From Mycobacterium sp. 852013-50091_SCH5140682 (lineage in GTDB: Bacteria; Actinomycetota; Actinomycetes; Mycobacteriales; Mycobacteriaceae): a DNA stretch of 64,000 nt. The stretch lies in NCBI RefSeq assembly GCF_001665685.1, contig NZ_LZTB01000117.1, positions 1 through 64,000 of the forward strand, in the 5' to 3' direction. Made by a program: the position numbers and the translations under genes. Numbering within the stretch: the first letter of the stretch is position 1; each line of letters opens with the position of its first letter. The notes under the pieces were generated by a model. It saw only the letters and a program-made list of their open reading frames with translations, did not search any database and was not told where the DNA came from. This document shows positions 43,628-51,817 of the stretch, in pieces.

Positions 43628-44394
43628 CATACGGCGGGTACGGGGGTGGCCCGACAGGTCCGTTCGGCAACGATCCGTTCGCCGGACAAGGTGGAGGCTT
43701 TCCTCCAGCAGGTCCACCGGGATTTCCGGGCGCACCGGGAGGTCCGCCAGGGTTTCCGCCGCAGGGCCCGCCTCCGGGCTATCCGCCGGGGCCGCCGGGA
43801 TACGGGCCGCCGCCCGGCCCGCAGTCGGGTCAGACCAACGCGCTGGCAACCCTGTCGATCGTCTTCGGCGTCGTCTTTGCGCCCATCGGGGCGGTTTTGG
43901 GGCACCTGGCGCTGTCACAGATCAAGAAGACCGGTGAGAGGGGCCGTGAACGCGCCCTGATCGGGCTGACGGTTTCTTATCTGATGATCTTCGTGGCGAT
44001 CATCGCGCTCGTCGTGTTCCTGGTGCTGAACAAGAACGATTCGTCGTCCTCGACCACGACCACCACGACGACGACGTCGAAGACCAGCACGTCGAAGACC
44101 ACCACCAAGAAGTCGACGACGCGCACCACCGTGCCTGCGCCGCCGCCACCGCCGCAGCCTCAGCAGGTCCACGTCACCGATCTGCGGGCCGGGGACTGTA
44201 TTCAGGTAGAGGAGCATGGGGCGTCTCCGAACAGCCCGGATGCCAAGGCGGTCACGATGGTGCGGTCGGCATGCCTGGCGATCCCGGGGGTCTATCGCGT
44301 CGACAAGGTGGCACCGACAAACGTGTGCACAGACCAGTTCATCGCAGATGCCGACGAGACGATCTTCGCCTGCATCTCGCCTTATCGCGGCTGA
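43624..44394 (+). CDS. DUF4190-type membrane protein with extracytoplasmic C-terminal domain
   Basis: 256 residues. The N-terminus is a Gly/Pro-rich tail with DPFAGQGG, then the DUF4190 unit of two membrane helices (ATLSIVFGVVFAPIGAVLGHLALSQI, then YLMIFVAIIALVVFLV). A Thr/Lys-rich linker follows, then an external domain with three cysteines (GDCIQVEE, SACLAIPG, FACISPY) resembling the septum-formation/LppU type. It opens the tubulin/GTPase array and shares the DPF-type tail with other members. The same DUF4190 unit occurs in the gene at 62062. Confidence 0.75.
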   Translation: MTYGGYGGGPTGPFGNDPFAGQGGGFPPAGPPGFPGAPGGPPGFPPQGPPPGYPPGPPGYGPPPGPQSGQTNALATLSIVFGVVFAPIGAVLGHLALSQIKKTGERGRERALIGLTVSYLMIFVAIIALVVFLVLNKNDSSSSTTTTTTTTSKTSTSKTTTKKSTTRTTVPAPPPPPQPQQVHVTDLRAGDCIQVEEHGASPNSPDAKAVTMVRSACLAIPGVYRVDKVAPTNVCTDQFIADADETIFACISPYRG

Positions 44395-44601
44395 CATGGG
44401 TTCCGCGCGTATGCGAACGGACCGCTGTGACAACCCGGGCAGAAGTTAGCTGACGGGGGCCTGGGCCGAGATGTCTCCGATAGAGTCGTGCAATGCCGCC
44501 CGACCGGTGTTCACAGCAACCACAGCGGGCTGCTGCCGACGCATTCGCGCGGTCGCCAACGCCTGGATGACCGGATCGCAGACGGGAGGATTGGGGCGGT
44601 C

Positions 44602-45168
44602 ATGAGCAATCCGAACCCGTTCGATTTCAGCGACTTCGGACCACCGAAGCGGCAGAGCCAGCCCGGCGCACCGGCCGGTGCGCCGCCGGCGCCGCAGTCC
44701 GGCGGTTTCGACCCGTGGGCGGGGCAACCTCCGGGGCAACCGCGTGCCCAGCACACGCAGCCTCAGGACGCGTTCGGTTCCGCGCCGGATCCGGGTAACT
44801 ACGGAGCCGCCGACGCGTTCGGCCAGTCCGCCGCCGTGACGCCGGGAGCAACCCTGCAGACCGCAGGCCCGCCGCTGGTCTGGTTCGCGGTGGCGCTCGG
44901 GCTGGCGTTGCTCGGCGTCATCGTCGGCGTCCTCGGCGCGGTCCTCGGCCTCGGCTGGCCGACCGCGGTAGCCGGGTGGTTGTTGGCCGGGCCCGTCGCG
45001 ATCGGGGCGCTGGCGTTCTACACCCGGGTGGACACCCGCAGAAGGACCGAATTCGTCTATTCGGCGCCCGGCTGGACGACGACGTTGTACTGGGTGGTCT
45101 TGGCGGTGTGCCTCATCGGCATCGCCGTCGGCGCCTGGCAGATCGCCCTGTGGGCAGGCAGGTTATAG
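44602..45168 (+). CDS. Small membrane protein of the tubulin/GTPase array
   Basis: 188 residues from ATG 44602. The N-terminal half is Pro/Gly/Gln-rich with an NPFDFSDFGPP start. The C-terminal half has three or four membrane helices (LALLGVIVGVLGAVLGLGWP, then VLAVCLIGIAVGAWQIALW). It lies 3 bp before the VWA gene. The 207 bp separating it from the DUF4190 gene contain nothing recognisable, so it could also have its own promoter. Confidence 0.7.
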   Translation: MSNPNPFDFSDFGPPKRQSQPGAPAGAPPAPQSGGFDPWAGQPPGQPRAQHTQPQDAFGSAPDPGNYGAADAFGQSAAVTPGATLQTAGPPLVWFAVALGLALLGVIVGVLGAVLGLGWPTAVAGWLLAGPVAIGALAFYTRVDTRRRTEFVYSAPGWTTTLYWVVLAVCLIGIAVGAWQIALWAGRL

Positions 45169-45171
45169 GGG

Positions 45172-48100
45172 ATGGCTCGGGGGATCATCAGGTTCGTGGC
45201 CGCGGACGCGAGGAGCATAAGAATCGCCGTCGTGGCCGTACTGGCCGCGGCGGTCGTGTTGATGGGCTGGGCGCCGGTGGCGTCGGCGGAAACGCCGTCG
45301 GGCGGTGCGAAGCGATTCGGCGCGTGCCTGGCCGCCCAGAAGACCGGCGACCTGCTGCTGCTGTTCGACGAGTCGGGCAGCCTGCAGCAGACAGACCCCG
45401 ACGGCGCCCGCGTGGACGCGGCCCGCTACCTGTTGCAAACCCTTGGCCGCTACGCCGACCGAGTCGACGCAAAGCTTGACGTGGCCGCGGCCGGGTTCTC
45501 CGACACCTATAAGCCGGAACACGATTGGAGTGAGCTCACCGCCGCGACCGCCGACGCGACGGCCCAGCAGCTGAACGAGATCAAGTCGAAGAACAACGGT
45601 CTTGACACCGATTACTGGCAGGCGCTCGACGGAGCGCGGCAGGCGTTGGCCGCGCGCGGGCAGGGCCCGGATGGCGGGCAGCGCTGCCAGGCCATCGCGT
45701 GGTTCTCCGACGGCCAGATCGACTTCACGCCCCGCCAGGTGACCAAGCCGTACGCCGAGGGCGTGGACCTGAGCACACAGGCCGGCGTGGACCAGGCCAA
45801 ACAGAAGTCGATCGACTCCATCTGCCGTGCGGGTGGGTTGGCCGACCAGATCCGTTCGGCTGAGATCGTGACACTGGCCGTCGGTCTGGGCGCCAAGGAA
45901 ACCCCCGCCGACTTCGACGTCATGAGCGCGATCGCGACCGGCAAGGGCCTCAACGGGATGAAGTGCGGCAACATCACCGATCCCGTGCCCGGCGACTTCT
46001 ATCCGGTGTCCAACATCGACGACATGCTGTTCGCCTTCGATTCGCTGACCCCGGATCCCGGCATCAACACCCAGGGCCCGGTCTGCCAGCTGCAGGTGTG
46101 CCCGGAGGCGCGGCACAACTTCGTGCTGGACAAGTCGATCAAGTCGGTGAACATCCTCGGCTCGGGCGATGTGACGGGCGTCGTCCCGTACCTCGTGTCG
46201 CCATCGGGCCAGACCGTCGAGCTGCCCAAGAAGGACGGCAAGGTCAACGTCGAGGTCGGTGGCACGCCGGTCAGCTACGAATGGCAGTCCGAAACGGCGC
46301 AGTCCATCGCGATCAACAACGCGGGCAGCGGCGAATGGGCGGGCCAGTGGGCCATCGTCTACGTCGACACCACCGGCGAGCATGCCGACGCGGTGTCGAA
46401 GGTCAACATTCACATCAGCACCGACATCTTCCCGGCGCTGCTCAACGCCGACAAGGTCCAGTGGCGCAGCGGCGCGACCGTCGACAACCTGACTTTCGGG
46501 CTGGTCGACGCCAAGGGCAAGCCGGTGCCGACCGACAGCCTGGCCGGCACCGCGGAGATGACGGTCCAGCTCGTGCCCGACGGCAAGGAACCCATCTCGC
46601 TGCTGGACGCTGCGGCCAAGGAGGACATCGGCAAGCCGGTCAAGGCCGACCTGTCGAAGATCAACCCGGGCCGCGCGACGCTCAAGATGTCGCTGGTCGT
46701 CACGACGGCGCCGGCCGTCGACCCGGCGGGCGTGCAGATCGCTCCCGGCACCAAACTCTCACCGCAGGACAAGACCGAGACCGTGCAGATCTTGCCGAAG
46801 CTGGGGCTGCCCACGCCGGGTGAGCGGATCGATTTCGGCACCGTGCAGGCGGCCAAGGGCGTGACGGCACAACTGGCCATCACCGGCCCGGGCTGTGCGT
46901 GGATCGCCGACGGCGAAGCCATCAAGACCACGGCCAGCCCAGACGACATCGGCACCGCGACGGTCACCTCGCCGTCGAACTCGTCGGGCAATTGCCTCAA
47001 GGTCGAGGAAGGCCAGACCGGGCAGTTGCAGGTCACCCTGCGCACCGAGCACGACGGGCACGGCGGCCTCAACGGCACGGTGCCCGTACACGTCGCGGCG
47101 CTCGACCACCCCGATGACGGGCAGACCGTCGACGTGCCGTTCGTGGCATCGCTGATCAAGCCGCTGAACACCACCAATTTCGTGCTGGTGCTCATCGCGG
47201 CGCTGCTGCTGGGCCCGGGCATCCCGCTGGGCCTGCTGTATCTGTCCAAGTGGTGGGTGACCAAGATTCCCAACACCCCGCTGCTGGCCGAGCGCATCCC
47301 CGTCGAGGTCAACCAGGACATGACCCTGCGCAACGGGGAACCGTTCGCCATGGCGGAGACCGACCTGGTGCAGCCGGTGACCGGGCTGACCGACGGCGTC
47401 CGGAGGCTGTCGGTGCTGGGTGTCACGCTCAACGCCGTGATGGGCCGCAGCCCGTTTGGCGCGGGCCGCGTCGTGGTCGACGCAGGCAACCTGCTGAGCG
47501 TCAGTTCCGAACTGCCGGGCACCGACGGCACCGGGCTGCATGCGGTCCTGCCGTTGGCCGTGCACAACACCTGGGTGGTCTTGCATGATCCGCGCGGACC
47601 CTCATCGCAGGCCGAGGTGCTGCTGCTGGTCAGCGGTAACACCGACACCGCGGCCAGGGAGAAGATCTTCGAAGAGGTGGCCCGCCGGCTGCCCGAGCTG
47701 CTCAACGGTCTGCGCCTGCGCGCGGTGCAGGCCGGGCAGGCCTCGCCGTATGACGATCAGGGCCAGGGCGGCTCACCGTTCGGCGAGGGTGCCGGGGGAG
47801 GCGCTCCGACGGGTTATGACCCGTTCGGTGGTGGTGGCGGTCCGGCGCCGATGGCCCCGGTCGGCTCCCACGCTCAGTCTCCGCAAGGTGCGGATCCGTT
47901 CGGCTCGTCGAACCCGTCCGATCCGTTCGGTGGCAGCGCCGCGAGGCCCGCCCCGTCGGCCCCGCGTCCCGACCCGCATGAGGTGACTCAGCACGCCCCG
48001 GTGGACTACCGGCCGGGTGCCAACCCGCCTCCGCCGGACCCGTATGAGGTGACCCAGCAGGCGCCCATCACCTATCAGCCGGGCGGGTATCCGCCGCAGC

Positions 48101-48264
48101 AGCCGCAGCAGCCGCAGCAACCGCAGCAGCCGCAACAGCCGCCTCAACAGCAGCCGCCGCAGCAACAGCAGCCGCCGCCCGATGACCGGCGGGGCGGCCC
48201 GCCCCCGGCGCCGCCTCAGCGGTATGACTCTGATCCGTTCGACCCCTTTGGTGGAGGAGCCTGA
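45172..48264 (+). CDS. Exported VWA-domain membrane protein with DPFGG-rich cytosolic tail
   Basis: 1030 residues. A Sec signal peptide (ASA cleavage near residue 39) precedes a VWA domain with an intact MIDAS (DESGS, Asp66-Ser70) facing outward. Beta-rich domains follow, then one membrane helix near 669-690. The cytosolic part (about 340 residues) has a folded segment and a low-complexity tail with DPFGGGG, DPFGSS, DPFGGS and a final DPFDPFGGGA, a 22-residue repeat (DPHEVTQHAP at 934, DPYEVTQQAP at 956) and a Pro/Gln run. The stop is coupled to the tubulin-like gene (TGATG). It probably links outside metal-dependent protein binding to the cytosolic machine. Confidence 0.8.
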   Translation: MARGIIRFVAADARSIRIAVVAVLAAAVVLMGWAPVASAETPSGGAKRFGACLAAQKTGDLLLLFDESGSLQQTDPDGARVDAARYLLQTLGRYADRVDAKLDVAAAGFSDTYKPEHDWSELTAATADATAQQLNEIKSKNNGLDTDYWQALDGARQALAARGQGPDGGQRCQAIAWFSDGQIDFTPRQVTKPYAEGVDLSTQAGVDQAKQKSIDSICRAGGLADQIRSAEIVTLAVGLGAKETPADFDVMSAIATGKGLNGMKCGNITDPVPGDFYPVSNIDDMLFAFDSLTPDPGINTQGPVCQLQVCPEARHNFVLDKSIKSVNILGSGDVTGVVPYLVSPSGQTVELPKKDGKVNVEVGGTPVSYEWQSETAQSIAINNAGSGEWAGQWAIVYVDTTGEHADAVSKVNIHISTDIFPALLNADKVQWRSGATVDNLTFGLVDAKGKPVPTDSLAGTAEMTVQLVPDGKEPISLLDAAAKEDIGKPVKADLSKINPGRATLKMSLVVTTAPAVDPAGVQIAPGTKLSPQDKTETVQILPKLGLPTPGERIDFGTVQAAKGVTAQLAITGPGCAWIADGEAIKTTASPDDIGTATVTSPSNSSGNCLKVEEGQTGQLQVTLRTEHDGHGGLNGTVPVHVAALDHPDDGQTVDVPFVASLIKPLNTTNFVLVLIAALLLGPGIPLGLLYLSKWWVTKIPNTPLLAERIPVEVNQDMTLRNGEPFAMAETDLVQPVTGLTDGVRRLSVLGVTLNAVMGRSPFGAGRVVVDAGNLLSVSSELPGTDGTGLHAVLPLAVHNTWVVLHDPRGPSSQAEVLLLVSGNTDTAAREKIFEEVARRLPELLNGLRLRAVQAGQASPYDDQGQGGSPFGEGAGGGAPTGYDPFGGGGGPAPMAPVGSHAQSPQGADPFGSSNPSDPFGGSAARPAPSAPRPDPHEVTQHAPVDYRPGANPPPPDPYEVTQQAPITYQPGGYPPQQPQQPQQPQQPQQPPQQQPPQQQQPPPDDRRGGPPPAPPQRYDSDPFDPFGGGA
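48091..48180 (+). repeat. Pro/Gln-coding CCGCAGCAG repeat
   Basis: Imperfect repeats of CCGCAGCAG code for the PQQPQQ tail segment of the VWA protein. This is a low-complexity coding repeat that is likely to vary in length between strains. Confidence 0.85.
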
Positions 48265-51200
48265 TGCGTCGATTCCTGGTAGTCGGATGCGGTGGTTCGG
48301 GTGGCGCCACGTTGGCGTTCATGATGGACCAGCTGCGTTCCGAACTGCATGCCGCCGGCATCGAAAAGCTGTTGGCCGGTTGGCAATTCGTGCACATCGA
48401 CGTCCCGAGCGCGGCGGAGTCCGGGCCTGAGGGGCTGGCGAACGTGCCGACCCAGGGTGGCAGCTACATCGGCTGCGGTCCGCAGGGCAGCAGCTACGCG
48501 ATCCTCGACGGGGCGCTCTCGCAGCGGCTCGCCGCGGGCGGTGCGCTCGACACCATCGCCACCTGGGCGCCGCGCAACCCGCAGGAGGTCACCAACCCGA
48601 TCTCGGCGGGCGCCGGGCAGTACCGCGCGATCGGCCGGATGATCACGCTGAGCAAGGCCAGCGAGATCCACGCGCGGCTGCAGTCGGCCTGGGACACGCT
48701 GTTCCGGGTCGAGACCATCTCGGAGATGGCCAACGCGAGCGTGCCGGGCATGGGCCGGTTCGACCCGAACGAGCCGCCGCTGGTGCTGGTGGTGTCGTCG
48801 ATGGCCGGCGGCGCTGGCGCGTCGATGGCCCTGGACGTGTGCCGGCTGCTGACCCTGGTCACCGGGCTCGATCCCAAGCTCATGGGTGTGTTCATGGTGA
48901 CGCCCGACATCTTCGATTCGCTGCCCGAGAGCGCCCGCACCGGCGTGCGTGCCAATGCCCTGGCCATGCTCGGCGAGATCGTCGCCAGCCAAGCCGGCGC
49001 CGCCCGCGAGCACGACGTGCGGATCATGCGGGCCCTGGGCCAGCATCACGGCGACGGCGAACCCATCCCGTTCGCGCGCGTGTTCCCGGTCGGCCGCTAC
49101 ATCGGTGCGGACCGCACGCTGTTCGGTGACGGTTCGCAGAACGCCGTCTACCGCGGTCTGGCGCGTGGCCTGGCCGGGTTGATGATGAGCGGCAAGGCCA
49201 GCGATCAGTTCGTCTCCTACGACCTCGGTAACACCGCATCGCCGGTCGGCGACCGGGACGTCCTGGGCTGGGGCATCTCGTCGTGGGATGTATTGCCTTG
49301 GGGCACTTATGGTTTCTCCAGCCTGAGCATGGGCCGCGACCGGTACGCCGAGTACGCCGCGCAGCGGTTGGCTCGCAGTGCGGCCGACAAGCTGCTGTTC
49401 GGGCACATCCAGCACGGCAACCCCGCGTCGAGCAACGAGCAGTTGGACACGCTGCTCAGCAGTCAGTGGCAGACGCACTGCGGTGAACTGCGCATCCCGG
49501 ATCAGACAGGCGACGAGCAGACGCGCGTCGGCATCCTGGGCAACTGGATCGCCACCGGAGCGTTCGCGCCCGAGGCCGTGGCGGGCGCGGTCAACAATCT
49601 GATCGAACGGCAATTGCGGGGCTTCCTGCCCAATCCGCAGGGCATGTCCGCCGAGCAGTGGGTGCCGATCTTCCGCCAGGCGGTGCTCAACCGGCGCGCC
49701 GATCTGGCCCGCACCTGCGCCGAGATCGGTTATGCGATGGCCTACAGCTGGCACCGCGAATTCGCCGAGCACCTCGAGCAGGTGGTCGGCGCGGCCGCGG
49801 CGACCCTCGGTCTGCCGTACGCCCGCGAACTCGTCGACCGGTTGCGCAGGCACATCGACGACGTGCTGGCGCCGGGCGTCGCGCAACTGGGCGCGATGGG
49901 CCCGCCCGACATCGTCGCGGTTCCTCCGCAGGTCGACGCCGCGCTGCGCTCGCTGCGCGGCGTGATGACCAACGCCGACCAGGTGCTGGCGATGGCGCTC
50001 GACGGCTTCCGGTCCTCGGTGCGCCGCCAGCTCTACGCCGACGCGGCCGCCCGGATCGCCGATGTGATGCGGGTGATGGGCGCTGAACTGCTTGCCCCGC
50101 TGCGGGATTCGCTCGGTGAAGCGATGATCCTGCTGGAGAAGGCGCGCGCCGAACCGCCGTCGGACATCGGCCTGGCCCGGCTGTCCACCGACCAGTACGT
50201 GGCCTGGCCCGCCGACTCCGACGAGTTGGTGCCCGCCCGCTTCGCCGAGGCCAACAACGAGGTGCTGCTGATCAGTTCGTCGGCCTTCAAGCAGCGCTAT
50301 GAGACCGATCTGCCCAAGGCTGTGGCGGGCGCGCACGCGATGATCCCGCTGCGCACCGCCGTCGACGACGCCAGCACCCGGGTGATCCTGGGCCAGTGGC
50401 AGACCACCGGCGGCGTCTCCGCACCCGGCGGGCTCACCGAGGTCACCTCGACATGGGTGACCCGGGCGCTGGGCACCGACCCAGAGACCGGGCGGCCGCG
50501 CGTTCCGGCCATGGCGCAGTTCGACATTCACACCCGGCCTGCCGAACTGCTGGCTCGCGCGCGGCTCTACGTGGGCCGGCCGGGCGAGGCGTTCGAGGAG
50601 TTCTGCCGGGTGTCGCTGCGCGACTACGTGCAGGGTGTCGGCGCAGCGGAATCCGAGATCAGCACGCGTCGCCGCGACATCGCGACCAAGTTCAACGAGG
50701 CCCTCTCCCTGGCCCGCCCGCTGGCCAGCGTCAACGATCAGGCGCTGCAACGGGTGCACCCCGGCCAACAGGTCGAGTACCGGTACAAGTTCTCCGAGGT
50801 GCCGTTCGCCGGGCAGCCGGTGGCCGACGCACTGGCCGAAGTACTGCGCGCCAACCCGCGTATCGACCAGGCCACCAAGGACAACTACGGCCGTTCGTTG
50901 TCCGACGAGGACAGCGTCACCCGCATCGACATCTTCGGGTCGTACCCGAACTACTCGCCGTTGGCGTTCGACTCGGTGCTCAAGCCTGCCGCGCAGCAGT
51001 GGGCCCAGACCGCTGGCCCGGGCCGCGGCCAGTTCTGGCGGTACCGGCGCTCGCGGCCGCTGTCGGCGTCGCTGCCGATGACCGACGACGAGCGGCGCAC
51101 CATGACCGCGGGCTGGTTCCTCGGTCAGATCCTGGGCCGCATCCAGATCCCCGCCTCGCCGTACAACGACCCGGTCCGCATCTACGACGGCGCCGACAAC

Positions 51201-51815
51201 CAGTGGCTCGCCTTCCCCAACCCGCTGCTCACCCCGCCGTCGGCGTTCACTGCGTCCTACGACTGGTTGCCCGCGGTGCTGGAGGGCATCCTGCTGGCCA
51301 TCGCGACGTCGCACGAGCCGCCGGTGATGCGGTCACTGCGGCCCTACGGCGCGCTGCGTGAGCTGTACGACTCGCACAGCCAAGACCCGGCCAGCGGCAT
51401 CGTCGAGCTGTCCGCGGCAGGGCTGCTGCGCGAGTTCCTGCGGTCGGGGTCGTCCGGGCAGGGCGTCACGTCCCGGGTCGGCCCGATTGCGGCGGCCCAG
51501 ACTCCCGAGGAGCGCCGTGCCGCTGCGGAGACCTGGCTGAGCAGTGTCCGCGACGTCGCCGCGCAGTACCTGCCGGCAGACACGCCGGGAGCCACCCCGG
51601 AAGGTGCGTTCACGACAATCACGACCCGGTCGAAGGCGTCCAAGACGCCGATCTTCCGTGACGTCGCCCCGGACGTGTACTGGGCCACCGATGCGCTGAT
51701 CAAGCTGGTCAACCGGGAGGCCGACGCGCTCGCGCGCGGCGAGCAGGCCGGTGCCGCAGCATTTTTGGACGACGCGGGCAGTTCGGTGGTCATCCCCGAC
51801 GGCGGGACGTTCTGA
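48264..51815 (+). CDS. Tubulin-like protein (Tubulin_2-type)
   Basis: 1183 residues. The N-terminus begins FLVVGCGGSGGATLAFMM, a nucleotide-binding glycine loop at residues 9-15, and has SSMAGGAGASMALD near 178, in the place of the tubulin GGGTGxG signature. With the long helical C-terminal part, this matches the bacterial 'tubulin-like' family found in VWA/GTPase operons. It may form GTP-dependent filaments or a scaffold. The start overlaps the VWA stop, and the 879-residue membrane protein follows by 2 bp. No membrane segment. Confidence 0.75.
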   Translation: MRRFLVVGCGGSGGATLAFMMDQLRSELHAAGIEKLLAGWQFVHIDVPSAAESGPEGLANVPTQGGSYIGCGPQGSSYAILDGALSQRLAAGGALDTIATWAPRNPQEVTNPISAGAGQYRAIGRMITLSKASEIHARLQSAWDTLFRVETISEMANASVPGMGRFDPNEPPLVLVVSSMAGGAGASMALDVCRLLTLVTGLDPKLMGVFMVTPDIFDSLPESARTGVRANALAMLGEIVASQAGAAREHDVRIMRALGQHHGDGEPIPFARVFPVGRYIGADRTLFGDGSQNAVYRGLARGLAGLMMSGKASDQFVSYDLGNTASPVGDRDVLGWGISSWDVLPWGTYGFSSLSMGRDRYAEYAAQRLARSAADKLLFGHIQHGNPASSNEQLDTLLSSQWQTHCGELRIPDQTGDEQTRVGILGNWIATGAFAPEAVAGAVNNLIERQLRGFLPNPQGMSAEQWVPIFRQAVLNRRADLARTCAEIGYAMAYSWHREFAEHLEQVVGAAAATLGLPYARELVDRLRRHIDDVLAPGVAQLGAMGPPDIVAVPPQVDAALRSLRGVMTNADQVLAMALDGFRSSVRRQLYADAAARIADVMRVMGAELLAPLRDSLGEAMILLEKARAEPPSDIGLARLSTDQYVAWPADSDELVPARFAEANNEVLLISSSAFKQRYETDLPKAVAGAHAMIPLRTAVDDASTRVILGQWQTTGGVSAPGGLTEVTSTWVTRALGTDPETGRPRVPAMAQFDIHTRPAELLARARLYVGRPGEAFEEFCRVSLRDYVQGVGAAESEISTRRRDIATKFNEALSLARPLASVNDQALQRVHPGQQVEYRYKFSEVPFAGQPVADALAEVLRANPRIDQATKDNYGRSLSDEDSVTRIDIFGSYPNYSPLAFDSVLKPAAQQWAQTAGPGRGQFWRYRRSRPLSASLPMTDDERRTMTAGWFLGQILGRIQIPASPYNDPVRIYDGADNQWLAFPNPLLTPPSAFTASYDWLPAVLEGILLAIATSHEPPVMRSLRPYGALRELYDSHSQDPASGIVELSAAGLLREFLRSGSSGQGVTSRVGPIAAAQTPEERRAAAETWLSSVRDVAAQYLPADTPGATPEGAFTTITTRSKASKTPIFRDVAPDVYWATDALIKLVNREADALARGEQAGAAAFLDDAGSSVVIPDGGTF

Positions 51816-51817
51816 CG

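Noticed and set aside
48091..48180. Regular short repeats that might suggest a CRISPR-like array
   Set aside because: There are no spacers; the repeats code for a Pro/Gln tail in frame with the VWA gene.
48216..51314. Leftward 1032-codon open frame
   Set aside because: Shadow of the tubulin-like gene, low-complexity composition and no recognisable motif.
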